Shown here piece after piece: positions 43,217 to 52,150 of a stretch of DNA of 64,000 nucleotides (position 1 is the stretch's first letter; every line of letters starts with the position of its first letter). The stretch is from an uncultured Verrucomicrobiota bacterium (GTDB lineage: Bacteria > Verrucomicrobiota > Kiritimatiellia > CAIQIC01 > Lenti-01): positions 11,906-75,905 of the forward strand of contig CALKWZ010000003.1 in NCBI GenBank assembly GCA_938003985.1, read 5' to 3'. A program made the position numbers and the translations under genes. The notes beneath the pieces were generated by a model that searched no databases, was not told where the DNA came from, and was given only the letters and a program-made list of their open reading frames with translations.

Positions 43217-44445
43217 AAGAACAGACCCCCAAGTCCATGCGCCTGCACGTCGGCCTCTTCGGCCGGACCAACGTCGGCAAATCCACCTTCCTGAACCTCC
43301 TGGCGGGACAGGACGTCGCCATCGTCTCGCCGCAGGCCGGCACGACGACGGATCCCGTCGAGAAATCGATGGAACTGCTGCCGATCGGCCCCGTGGTCTT
43401 CACGGACACGGGCGGGGTGGACGACGCGACCGCGCTGGGCGACCAGCGCCGCGAAAAGATGTTCGCCGCGTTGCGCCGCATGGACGTGGCCGTGCTGCTG
43501 GTCGAGCCGGACGTCTGGACCGAGCACGAGGAACGGCTGCTGGCCGAGTTTCAAGCCGCCCGTCGCCCGTATCTGGTCGTGGTGGGCAAGACGGACCTGC
43601 GCAAGCCCGCGGCCGCGTTCCTGGAAAAACTGCGCGCCGCGGCGCCGCACGTGATCGAATCCGCCGCCGCGCCGGGCCAGCGCGAACGCGTGGTGAACGC
43701 CTTCAAGGCCGCGCTGGGGCAGTCGGCGCCGGAGAGCGTCCTGCACGTGGCCGACCTCTTCGGCGGCGCGGTGCCGCCGGGCGGCACCGTGGTGCTGATC
43801 ATCCCCGTGGACCAGGAAGCGCCGAAGGGCCGCCTGATCCTGCCGCAGGCCCAGGCCGTGCGCGCCGCGCTCGATCTGGGCGCCGTCGCCGTCGTCGCGC
43901 GCGAAACCGAGTATCTCGCCGCGTTGGCCAAGCTGTCCGGGCCGCCGGATCTCGTCGTCTGCGACTCGCAAGTGGTGGACCGCATGGTGGCCGAGACCCC
44001 GCCGGCCGTCCGCTGCACGACGTTCTCCATCCTGCTCGCGCGCCTCAAGGGCGATCTGCCGGAAATGGTGAAGGCCGCGCGCGTCATCGACGACCTCCGG
44101 GACGGCGACCGGATCCTGATCGGCGAGGCCTGCACGCACCACGCGCTGGAGGACGACATCGGCCGGCAGAAGATTCCGCGCTGGCTGCGGGAAAAGACCG
44201 GCAAGACGCTGCGGATCGACGTCGTGGCGGGCCGCGACTGGCCGGCGGACCTGGAGAAGTACCGTCTGGCGATCCATTGCGGCGCCTGCATGATCAACCG
44301 CCGGGAAATGCTCCACCGCCTGCAGACCGCCGGCGCGCGCGGCGTGCCCCTGACCAACTACGGCGTCGCCATCTCGCATCTGAAGGGCGTGCTCCCGCGC
44401 GTGCTGGAGCCGTTTCCCGAAGCCGCCGCCGCCTGGCGCGCCTGA
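43213..44445 (+). CDS. hydF: [FeFe]-hydrogenase maturation GTPase HydF
   Basis: A 410-residue protein that carries and delivers the 2Fe precursor of the hydrogenase H-cluster. The GTPase domain has the P-loop GRTNVGKS near residue 18, TDTGG and VGKTDL. The C-terminal cluster domain has ACTHHALEDDIGRQKIP and HCGACM, giving the C-x-H ... H-C-x-x-C ligands of HydF. HydE, HydG and the hydrogenase are not in the window. The ATG overlaps the mutL stop. Confidence 0.92.
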   Translation: MKEQTPKSMRLHVGLFGRTNVGKSTFLNLLAGQDVAIVSPQAGTTTDPVEKSMELLPIGPVVFTDTGGVDDATALGDQRREKMFAALRRMDVAVLLVEPDVWTEHEERLLAEFQAARRPYLVVVGKTDLRKPAAAFLEKLRAAAPHVIESAAAPGQRERVVNAFKAALGQSAPESVLHVADLFGGAVPPGGTVVLIIPVDQEAPKGRLILPQAQAVRAALDLGAVAVVARETEYLAALAKLSGPPDLVVCDSQVVDRMVAETPPAVRCTTFSILLARLKGDLPEMVKAARVIDDLRDGDRILIGEACTHHALEDDIGRQKIPRWLREKTGKTLRIDVVAGRDWPADLEKYRLAIHCGACMINRREMLHRLQTAGARGVPLTNYGVAISHLKGVLPRVLEPFPEAAAAWRA

Positions 44446-44464
44446 GCCGGCCGCTGCGATCGAG

Positions 44465-44544
44465 TTTTACGTAGAACGTAAAAACTTTCAGGCAGATTTA
44501 CGTAGAACGTAAAAACTTTGCGCAATATTTACGTACTACGTAAA
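44465..44544. repeat. 31-bp-period palindrome array B (3 copies)
   Basis: The TTTACGT half-site begins at 44466, 44497 and 44528, an exact 31-bp period. Copies 1 and 2 have centre AGA, copy 3 has centre ACT. The linkers are aactttcaggcaga and aactttgcgcaata. Copy 3 overlaps the last codons and stop of the DUF2238 gene. The array lies between convergent genes. Confidence 0.9.
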
Positions 44545-45158
44545 CGTGCGCCGGGGGCCGGGGCGGGGAAGCCGCGGCGGTGGACGAGGGCGTAGGCGGC
44601 GGCCGCCAGCAGCGCGCCGAGGCCGTCGGCGAGCATGTCTTTCTGGGCGTCCCAGACGTCGCCCTGCGAACCGAGGAATTCCGCGCCGGCGACGGGATCG
44701 GCGGAGACGGCGTAGAGCCATTCGACGATCTCGAAGAGGGACGCCACGGCGAAGATCGCGGCCACGGCGAACACGAAGCTGAACGCGCGGCGCGTGCTGA
44801 GGCGGCGGGTTTCGACGAACTCCATCAGCGCCCAGGCGTAGAACCCCACGGAAAAATGCGCGATCCGGTCGAAGTGGTTGCGCTCCGCGCCGATCCAGTC
44901 CGTGACCCAGCCGAACGGCACGAGCGAAAACGTGTAGTGGCCGCCGATCGTGTGCAGGAAAATCAGCACGGACATCAGCAGATAGGCCGCGTTCGAAAAA
45001 CGGATGCCTTTCCGGTACATCCAGGCCAGCGGGACGACGATGCACAGCACCGTGACGTTCTCGGAAATCCACGTGCCGCGCGAGACCGGATTCACGGCCA
45101 GAACGGCGAATTCGACGAGGTAGAGCGCGAACAGCAGGAGGGGCAGGCGATTCTTCAT
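44529..45158 (-). CDS. DUF2238 (YjdF-like) membrane protein
   Basis: A 209-residue integral membrane protein with about six helices. It has the family segments HTIGGHYTFSLVPFGWV, RNHFDRIAHFSVGFY and QGDVWDAQKDMLADGLGALL. Function is unknown. The last codons and stop (RLRST) are provided by the third palindrome of the adjacent array, so the C-terminal end has probably been altered by the repeat. Confidence 0.85.
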   Translation of the reverse strand: MKNRLPLLLFALYLVEFAVLAVNPVSRGTWISENVTVLCIVVPLAWMYRKGIRFSNAAYLLMSVLIFLHTIGGHYTFSLVPFGWVTDWIGAERNHFDRIAHFSVGFYAWALMEFVETRRLSTRRAFSFVFAVAAIFAVASLFEIVEWLYAVSADPVAGAEFLGSQGDVWDAQKDMLADGLGALLAAAAYALVHRRGFPAPAPGARLRST

Positions 45159-45214
45159 GCGGCGGAGCGTAGCCGAGGCCGCCGCCGGTGGAAAAGATTT
45201 TTCGACGTTTGGGC

Positions 45215-45242
45215 TTGCTTTCCGGCGCGGGGGACGTATAGT
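45215..45242 (+). promoter_or_regulatory. Promoter of the initiator tRNA gene
   Basis: TTGCTT (45215-45220) and TATAGT (45237-45242) are 16 bp apart and lie 22 bases before the tRNA. Confidence 0.6.
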
Positions 45243-45264
45243 TCGCACGCATTCTTGAACAGAT

Positions 45265-45341
45265 TGCGGGGTGGAGCAGCCCGGCAGCTCGTCAGGCTCA
45301 TAACCTGAAGGTCCTTGGTTCAAATCCAAGCCCCGCTACCA
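45265..45341 (+). tRNA. Initiator tRNA-fMet (CAU), CCA encoded
   Basis: A 77-nucleotide tRNA ending in encoded CCA. The anticodon loop is CTCATAA. The first base pair is mismatched (T1 with T72), the hallmark of the bacterial initiator. The anticodon stem next to the loop is AGG/CCT rather than the usual three G-C pairs GGG/CCC. The rest closely follows initiator sequences (GTGGAGCAG, TTCAAAT). Confidence 0.95.
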
Positions 45342-45346
45342 TTTTC

Positions 45347-45373
45347 AGGCCGGAACGAAAGTTCCGGCCTTTT
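45347..45373 (+). terminator. Terminator after the initiator tRNA
   Basis: A 10-bp stem aggccggaac/gttccggcct with a GAAA tetraloop, followed by TTT, 5 bp after the CCA end. Confidence 0.8.
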
Positions 45374-45387
45374 GTCTGCAGCCGATC

Positions 45388-46623
45388 ATGATCTTCAATC
45401 CAAGACATTTGAAAGCGACGCTGTTGGCGGCCATGGCATTCTCTCTGAGCGGGATGGCCCTGGCCGGCATCTTCGATTTCGGGGAGCGGCCGCTGGGGAC
45501 GGAAGCGAACCGGCAGGCGTCCGCCTTTCTGGCGGCCGAGGGGCAGCGCCTGGGCTACGAGGTGGAGCGGTTGCCGTTCAAGTGCCTCCGCTGGGAGGGG
45601 GGGGCGGCGGCGATTCACCGGGGCGAAGCCCAGGTCCAAGCGTTCTCCGGACCGTTTTCGCCGGCGTTCGACCGCTGGTGCGACGCCGTGGCGGTTACGT
45701 CGACCCAGCAGCTCAAGCGGACGAAGTGCAAGGACAAGATCGTGTTCCTCCGCGGCGAGATCGCGAAGGAACCGCTGATGCCGCTGGAGTATCCGTTCTA
45801 TTTTCCGGACGCGCACCGCGAAATCTACGCGCTGCTGGACGAGCGCGAGCCGGCGGCCATCGTCGCCGTCACCGGCAAGAATCCGATCAGCGGCCAGACG
45901 CCGTTTCCGCTGTTCAACGACGCGGGGCTCAAGATTCCCAACGCCTACATCGACGAAGCGTCCATGGAGCAGATTCTCGCCGCGAAGGGCAAAATCCGGC
46001 TGCGGATCGACTCGAAGACCTTCCCGGAAACGGGCGAGCAGGTCGTGATCCGCAAGAAAGCCGTCGGCGCGTCCAAGGGCAAGATCGCGATTTTCGCGCA
46101 CATGGATTCGGCCTACGGCACGCCCGGGGCGCTGGACAACGCGGCCGGCACGGCGGTGCTGCTGGCGGCGATGGGCCGGCTGAAGGACTATGCCGGGCCC
46201 TACGACTTGGAATTCATTCCGTTCAACGGCGAAGATTCGCCGATGGTCAAAGGCCAACTGGCCTATCTGGCGGAATACGGCAAGGAACTGGGCCGGATCC
46301 GGCTGGGCATCAACGTCGACGCCGCCGGCGCCAAGGGGTCCAAGACGGCCGTGTCCGCCTACAACCTCGACGACGACCGGCTGGCCTGGCTGGACGGGGA
46401 AATCGCCCGGTTCCGGCAAATCGAACGCGGCCCGGAATGGGTGGAAAGCGACCATTCCATTTTCGTGTTCCGCGGCGTGCCGTGCCTGGCGCTGACGTCT
46501 TCCACGCTGCGGGAATCCGTCATGACGCTGACCCACACGCCGCGCGACACCATCGACCTCGTGGACCGGGCCTTGCTGGTCGAGGCCACCGAGTTCATCG
46601 TGCGCGTGGTCAACGACTTCTGA
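45388..46623 (+). CDS. Secreted M28-family zinc aminopeptidase
   Basis: A 411-residue protein with a signal peptide (LAAMAFSLSGMALAG). The two-zinc M28 ligands are visible: HMDS with His238 and Asp240, GALDNAAG with Asp250, FNGEDSP with the catalytic/metal Glu near 281-282, a later aspartate in GINVDAAG and HTPRDT near 390. An inserted PA-like region may lie at about 100-170. It would release N-terminal residues from peptides in the periplasm or outside. No operon partner is obvious. Confidence 0.88.
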   Translation: MIFNPRHLKATLLAAMAFSLSGMALAGIFDFGERPLGTEANRQASAFLAAEGQRLGYEVERLPFKCLRWEGGAAAIHRGEAQVQAFSGPFSPAFDRWCDAVAVTSTQQLKRTKCKDKIVFLRGEIAKEPLMPLEYPFYFPDAHREIYALLDEREPAAIVAVTGKNPISGQTPFPLFNDAGLKIPNAYIDEASMEQILAAKGKIRLRIDSKTFPETGEQVVIRKKAVGASKGKIAIFAHMDSAYGTPGALDNAAGTAVLLAAMGRLKDYAGPYDLEFIPFNGEDSPMVKGQLAYLAEYGKELGRIRLGINVDAAGAKGSKTAVSAYNLDDDRLAWLDGEIARFRQIERGPEWVESDHSIFVFRGVPCLALTSSTLRESVMTLTHTPRDTIDLVDRALLVEATEFIVRVVNDF

Positions 46624-46710
46624 CCGTTCCGGGGCGGGGGGAGCAAAAAGTTCTGGCCAAGCCCGGCCTCACGTGGTTAAGTGGGTAAAACGCTTTAGCA
46701 AGGACTCCAC

Positions 46711-49700
46711 ATGCCGCGGCGCGACGACATTTCGAAGATTCTGCTGATCGGGGCCGGCCCCATCGTCATCGGGCAGGCCTGCGAGTTCGATTATTCCGGG
46801 GCCCAGGCCTGCAAGGCCCTGCGCGAGGAAGGCTACGAGGTCGTGCTGGTCAACAGCAACCCGGCCACCATCATGACCGATCCCGGTTTCGCCGACCGGA
46901 CCTACGTCGAACCGCTCACCGAAGAAGCCCTGACCGCCATCATCCGCCGCGAACGGCCCGACGCGCTGCTGCCCACCATGGGCGGCCAAACGGCGCTGAA
47001 CCTGGCCGTGAAGCTGGAGGAGAGCGGCGTCCTGAAGCGCTATCAGGTCGAACTCATCGGCGCCACGGCCGACGTGATCCGCCGCGCGGAAGACCGCGGC
47101 CTCTTCAAGAAGGCCATGGCCGAAATCGGCCTGGCCGTCCCGCGCTCGGGCTCGGCGCACACGCTGGACGAAGCCCGGCAGGTGCAGGCGGAAATCGGCG
47201 CGTGGCCGGTCATCATCCGCCCCGGCTTCACGCTCGGCGGAGCCGGCGGCGGCATCGCGCGCACCGCGGAGGAGTTCGAAGCCATCTGTTCCAACGGCCT
47301 CGCGCTGAGTCCGGTCAGCGAAGTGCTGATCGAGGAATCGGTGCTGGGCTGGAAGGAATTCGAGATGGAGGTCATGCGCGACCGCAAGGACAACGCGTGC
47401 ATCGTCTGTTCCATCGAAAACCTCGACCCCATGGGCGTGCACACGGGCGACAGCATCACCGTCGCGCCGGCGCAGACGCTGACGGACCGCGAATACCAGG
47501 CGTTGCGCGACGCGAGCCTGGCCGTCATGCGCGCCATCGGCGTGGAGACCGGCGGGGCCAACGTGCAGTTCGCGGTGAACCCGCGCGACGGCCGCCTCGT
47601 CGTCATCGAAATGAACCCGCGCGTCAGCCGCAGCTCCGCGCTGGCGTCGAAAGCCACGGGCTTTCCCATCGCGAAGATCGCCGCCAAGCTCGCGATCGGC
47701 TACACGCTCGACGAGCTGCCCAACGACATCACGCGCTCGACGCCGGCCTGCTTCGAGCCGGCGCTGGATTACATCGTCGTGAAGGCCCCGCGCTTCGCCT
47801 TCGAGAAGTTTTCCGGTTCCGACGACACCCTGACGACGCAGATGAAGTCGGTGGGCGAGACGATGGCCATCGGCCGCAATTTCAAGCAGGCGCTGCAAAA
47901 GGCCCTGCGCTCGCTGGAAATCGGCCGCGCGGGCCTCGTGCGCCGCGCGGATGCCGAGGGCCAGTTGTCGGACGCGGAACTGGAAAAGGCCGTGGCGCGG
48001 CCCAGCCCGTTGCGACTCTTCCATCTGCGCGAAGCCCTCGCGCGCGGCTGGGCAATCGAGCGCGTCGCGCGACTCTCGGGCGTGGACCCCTGGTTCCTGC
48101 AGCAGATCGCCGAACTCGTCGCGTACGAGGCCGAAATCGCTTCGGCCAAGACCCTGGCCGGCCTCGAAGCCGACCGGGCGCTGTTCGCGCAGGCCAAGGA
48201 GTTCGGATTTTCGGACAAGCAGCTCGCCGCGCTGCTGGGCGCGGCGGAGGGCGACGTCCGCGCGGCGCGGGACCGGATCGGCCTGCATCCGGCCTACGGC
48301 GTCGTGGACACCTGCGCGGCGGAATTCGCCGCCGCCACGCCGTACTTCTATTCGGCCTACGGCGACGGGGCCGAGGCGCCGCTGCCGCCCGCGACCCAGA
48401 AGAAGATCATGATCCTCGGCGGCGGTCCCAACCGGATCGGGCAGGGGATCGAATTCGACTACTGCTGCGTGCATGCCTGCCAGGCCCTGCGCGCGGCCGG
48501 CTTCGAGACCGTCATGGTCAACAGCAATCCCGAGACGGTTTCGACGGACTACGACACCAGCGACCGGCTCTACTTCGAGCCCGTGACGCTGGAAGACGTG
48601 CTGGAAGTCTACCGCCGCGAGCGCTGCGACGGCGCCATCGTGCAGTTCGGCGGGCAGACGCCCCTGAACCTCGCGCTGGATCTGCAAGCCGCCGGCGTGA
48701 ACGTCATCGGCACCAGTCCCGCCGACATCGAAAAGGCCGAAGACCGCGAGTTTTTCAAGCAATTGGCCGACCAGGTCGGCGTGAAGCAGCCCGCGAACGG
48801 CACGGCCACGGATTTGGCGGGCGCGCTGGCCATCGCGCGGCGCGTGGGCTTCCCGGTGCTGGTGCGGCCGTCGTTCGTGCTGGGCGGGCGGGCCATGGCC
48901 ATCGTCTACACGGAACCGTTTTTCGAGAAGTTCTGCGCCGAGGCCTTCGCGGCGTCGGAAGGCCGCCCCGTGCTGATCGACAAGTTCCTCGAAGACGCCG
49001 TCGAAGTGGACGTCGACTGCATCGCCGACGGCGACATCGAAGTGATCGGCGCCGTGATGGAACACATCGAGAAGGCGGGCATCCACAGCGGCGACAGCGC
49101 CTGCGCGATTCCGCCGCAGGGGCTCGATCCGGCCGTCGTCGAGCGCATCCGCGAACACACGCGGGCCTTGGCGCGCGGGTTGAACGTGCGCGGCCTGATG
49201 AACGTGCAGTACGCCGTGCAGGACGGCGAGGTCTATATCCTCGAAGTCAATCCGCGCGCCTCCCGGACGGTCCCGTTCGTCAGCAAGGCCACCGGCGTGC
49301 CGCTGGCGGGCTACGCCGCGCGCGTCATGGCCGGCGAATCGCTCAAGCAAATCGGCTTCACGCAGGAAGTCGTCCTGCGCCACGTGGCGGTCAAGGAAGC
49401 CGTCCTGCCGTTCGCGCGGTTCCCGGGCTGCGACGTGCGCCTGACGCCGGAAATGAAGTCCACCGGCGAAGTCATGGGCATGGACCCCGATCCGGGCCTG
49501 GCGTTCGTGAAGAGCCAGCAGGCCGCCGGCAATCCGCTGCCGGGCGGGGGCGGGGTGTTCATCAGCGTGTCCGGCGAACGGCCCTCCGACCGCGTGGAAA
49601 TGGTGAAGTGCGCCAAGGAACTCGTCGAGCTGGGCTACGGCATCTGGGCGACGTGCGGCACGGCCACCTTGCTGCGCGAGTCGGGCGTGCCCGCCCGCGC

Positions 49701-49983
49701 CGCGTTCGCGATTTCCGAAGGCCGGCCGCACGTGCTGGACCTGATGCTCGACGGCGCCGTGGGCTGGATCGTCAACGTGCCCTCCGGCTGCCAGCCGCAG
49801 CTCGACGAAGTCAAGATGCGCACCGAGGCCGTGCGCCGGGGCGTGCCGATGACGACGACCATCCGCGGCCTGCGCGCCGCGCTGGACGGCTTGAAGACCC
49901 TGCGCCGCCACGAGGAATTCGAAGTGCTGTCGCTGCAGGAATACAACCGGGCCACGGCCCGGAAGGGGAACCGGAAATCATGA
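46711..49983 (+). CDS. carB: Carbamoyl-phosphate synthase large subunit
   Basis: A 1090-residue synthetase that makes carbamoyl phosphate from bicarbonate, ammonia and two ATP for arginine and pyrimidines. Two homologous ATP-grasp halves are visible, each starting with a DYSGAQACKALR- or DYCCVHACQALR-type segment and a NSNP motif (NSNPATIMTD, NSNPETVSTD). The C-terminal about 140 residues are the allosteric MGS-like domain. AAGGA precedes the ATG. It lies before carA, the reverse of the common order. Confidence 0.96.
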   Translation: MPRRDDISKILLIGAGPIVIGQACEFDYSGAQACKALREEGYEVVLVNSNPATIMTDPGFADRTYVEPLTEEALTAIIRRERPDALLPTMGGQTALNLAVKLEESGVLKRYQVELIGATADVIRRAEDRGLFKKAMAEIGLAVPRSGSAHTLDEARQVQAEIGAWPVIIRPGFTLGGAGGGIARTAEEFEAICSNGLALSPVSEVLIEESVLGWKEFEMEVMRDRKDNACIVCSIENLDPMGVHTGDSITVAPAQTLTDREYQALRDASLAVMRAIGVETGGANVQFAVNPRDGRLVVIEMNPRVSRSSALASKATGFPIAKIAAKLAIGYTLDELPNDITRSTPACFEPALDYIVVKAPRFAFEKFSGSDDTLTTQMKSVGETMAIGRNFKQALQKALRSLEIGRAGLVRRADAEGQLSDAELEKAVARPSPLRLFHLREALARGWAIERVARLSGVDPWFLQQIAELVAYEAEIASAKTLAGLEADRALFAQAKEFGFSDKQLAALLGAAEGDVRAARDRIGLHPAYGVVDTCAAEFAAATPYFYSAYGDGAEAPLPPATQKKIMILGGGPNRIGQGIEFDYCCVHACQALRAAGFETVMVNSNPETVSTDYDTSDRLYFEPVTLEDVLEVYRRERCDGAIVQFGGQTPLNLALDLQAAGVNVIGTSPADIEKAEDREFFKQLADQVGVKQPANGTATDLAGALAIARRVGFPVLVRPSFVLGGRAMAIVYTEPFFEKFCAEAFAASEGRPVLIDKFLEDAVEVDVDCIADGDIEVIGAVMEHIEKAGIHSGDSACAIPPQGLDPAVVERIREHTRALARGLNVRGLMNVQYAVQDGEVYILEVNPRASRTVPFVSKATGVPLAGYAARVMAGESLKQIGFTQEVVLRHVAVKEAVLPFARFPGCDVRLTPEMKSTGEVMGMDPDPGLAFVKSQQAAGNPLPGGGGVFISVSGERPSDRVEMVKCAKELVELGYGIWATCGTATLLRESGVPARAAFAISEGRPHVLDLMLDGAVGWIVNVPSGCQPQLDEVKMRTEAVRRGVPMTTTIRGLRAALDGLKTLRRHEEFEVLSLQEYNRATARKGNRKS

Positions 49984-51098
49984 GCGGATTTTCGCGCAAC
50001 TGGGCCGCGCGGCGGGAGAAGAAAGCCTTCCTGGCGCTGGCGGACGGCACGGTGATCCGGGGCTGGTCGTGCGGCGCGGCCGTCGACCGCCTCGGCGAGG
50101 TCGTCTTCAACACGGGCATGACCGGCTACGAGGAAATCCTGACCGATCCGTCCTACGCCGGGCAGCTCGTCACCCTGACCATGCCGGAAATCGGCAACAC
50201 GGGCTTCAACCGCGAAGACCACGAATCCGCGGCCATCCATGCGTCCGGCCTGATCGTGCGCGAATGGAATCCGCCCTCCAACTGGCGGTCGGAAGAACCC
50301 CTCGAAGCGGCGCTGAACCGTTGGAGCGTGCCCGCGATCGCGGGGGTGGATACCCGCGCCCTGACGCTCAAGTTGCGCGAAGGCGGCACGCAGAAGGCCT
50401 ATCTGTGCGCGACGGGCGCTGTTTCGCCGGAGGACGCCGTTGCCCAGGCCCGCGCCTGGGAAGGGCTCGACGGACAGGACTACGCCTCCAAGGTGTCCAC
50501 GCCGGTCGCCTACGACTGGACGGGCGAACTGCTGGCGAATGCGCCGCTCGTGGCCGTGCTCGACTGCGGCATCAAGTTCAACACCTTGCGCCTGCTGGAG
50601 CGCGAAGGCTTCCGCGTGCGCGTGCTCAACGCCCACGCCACGGCGGCCGACGTGCTGGCGCTAAAGCCGGCGGGCGTGATGCTCTCCAACGGTCCCGCCG
50701 ATCCCGCGGCCCTGCCGTACGCGGCCGAAACCATCCGCGGCCTGCTGGGGAAGGTGCCCATCATGGGCATTTGTCTCGGGCATCAGTTGCTGGGCCTCGC
50801 GCTGGGCGGCCAGACCTGCCGGCTCAAGTTCGGCCACCACGGCTGCAACCACCCGGTCAAGGACCTGCGCCGGGGCACCGTCGAAATCACCTCCCAGAAC
50901 CACAACTACGTGGTCGCGGCCGACAGCCTCGATCCGGCCGTGGCGGAGATCACCCACGTCAGCCTCAACGACGGCACCGTCGAAGGCCTGGAAGCGAAGA
51001 AATATCCCGCGTTTTCCCTGCAATACCACCCCGAAGCCGCCCCCGGCCCCCGCGATGCCGTCCCCGCCTTCGCCCGCTTCCGCCGGATGATGAAATAG
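49980..51098 (+). CDS. carA: Carbamoyl-phosphate synthase small subunit
   Basis: A 372-residue glutamine amidotransferase that supplies ammonia to CarB. The N-terminal CPSase small domain (FNTGMTGYEEILTDPSYAGQ) precedes a class I amidotransferase domain with the nucleophile in MGICLGHQLLGLALGG and the histidine/glutamate in QYHPEAAPGP. The ATG overlaps the carB stop in an ATGA, ensuring coupled synthesis of the two subunits. Confidence 0.96.
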   Translation: MSGFSRNWAARREKKAFLALADGTVIRGWSCGAAVDRLGEVVFNTGMTGYEEILTDPSYAGQLVTLTMPEIGNTGFNREDHESAAIHASGLIVREWNPPSNWRSEEPLEAALNRWSVPAIAGVDTRALTLKLREGGTQKAYLCATGAVSPEDAVAQARAWEGLDGQDYASKVSTPVAYDWTGELLANAPLVAVLDCGIKFNTLRLLEREGFRVRVLNAHATAADVLALKPAGVMLSNGPADPAALPYAAETIRGLLGKVPIMGICLGHQLLGLALGGQTCRLKFGHHGCNHPVKDLRRGTVEITSQNHNYVVAADSLDPAVAEITHVSLNDGTVEGLEAKKYPAFSLQYHPEAAPGPRDAVPAFARFRRMMK

Positions 51099-51164
51099 GC
51101 GGAAAAGAATTGTGTTTTGCCCCGAAGGCGGCACAATGGCGGGCAAGTTTTGGGAGGAATGAAC

Positions 51165-52133
51165 ATGCGCAAAATTCAGATGGTATTGGCGGCGGCGGTG
51201 CTGATGGCGGCGACGGGGGCGTGGGCCCAGGACGTCGCGGCGTTCGATGCGCGCTACAACGCGGTGCTGAGCAAGCTGCAGAGCATGGGCCACGGCTACT
51301 ACTCCGAGAAGGAATGGGCGGACATCGACCGGGCCGTGCAGGATCTGGTGACCGACGCGGCCGCGCGCAACGACGGCGCCGCCTACGTGAAGGCGGTCGT
51401 GATCAAGGCGATGGTCCTCAGCGACATGCGCCGGCGCCACGCCGAGGCCAACGACGTCCTGCTGGCGGCCCGCAAGAAGGTCGCGAAGATGTCCGGCGTG
51501 GATGCCTCGAAGCTGTTCGTGAAGCAGGCGGAAGTGCAGGCGGAAGCCGGCAACGCCAAGGCCGTCGCGGACCTGATCCAGGAATACAAGGCCAGCAAGT
51601 ACTACGATCCCAAGCCCTACGCGTGGTCCGGCGGCACGAAGCCCGGCGATCCGCTGCTGGTGGCGCGGCCCGGCGCGACCGAAGGCGATTCGATTTCCCT
51701 GACGATGATGGAAAAGGCGCTGGTCCGCGCCAAGAGCGCCCCGGGCATCCAGTTCCCGGACGCCACGCTGACGGACATCGCCGGCCGGCAAGTTGCGCTC
51801 TCCGCCCTGCGCGGCAAGGTCGTGCTGGTGGATTTCTTCGCGCGCGGTTGGAAGGTCTGGGAAGAGAACCTGCCGCAGACGATCGACGTCTGGAACCGCT
51901 ACCACGCGGCGGGCTTCGAAGTGGTCAGCATCTGCCTCGAGCCGAATCCGCAGGGTCTGGAAGCCCACCGCCTGCCGTGGTCGGTGGTGGCCGGCGCGCC
52001 GGCGCTGACGAAGCCGCTGGGCATCTTCGGCGAAACGACGAGCTATCTGCTCGACCAGAACGGCATGGTGATCGCGCGCGACCTGCGCGGCCAGGATCTG
52101 GCGTTCGCGGTGCGCCGCGCCTTGGGGAAATAG
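51165..52133 (+). CDS. Secreted TlpA/redoxin-like protein lacking the CxxC motif
   Basis: A 322-residue exported protein. A signal peptide reads RKIQMVLAAAVLMAATGAWA. Residues about 25-165 are helical and TPR-like. From about 190 it has a redoxin/TlpA-type thioredoxin fold (LTDIAGRQVALSALRGKVVL, VDFFARGW, YLLDQNGMVIARDLRG). The active-site position reads ARGWKVWEENLP, with no cysteines where WCxPC should be, so it is probably redox-inactive. ATG 51165 was chosen over 51159 for its spacing to GGAGG. Confidence 0.78.
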   Translation: MRKIQMVLAAAVLMAATGAWAQDVAAFDARYNAVLSKLQSMGHGYYSEKEWADIDRAVQDLVTDAAARNDGAAYVKAVVIKAMVLSDMRRRHAEANDVLLAARKKVAKMSGVDASKLFVKQAEVQAEAGNAKAVADLIQEYKASKYYDPKPYAWSGGTKPGDPLLVARPGATEGDSISLTMMEKALVRAKSAPGIQFPDATLTDIAGRQVALSALRGKVVLVDFFARGWKVWEENLPQTIDVWNRYHAAGFEVVSICLEPNPQGLEAHRLPWSVVAGAPALTKPLGIFGETTSYLLDQNGMVIARDLRGQDLAFAVRRALGK

Positions 52134-52150
52134 GCCGGCGGCGATTCCGC

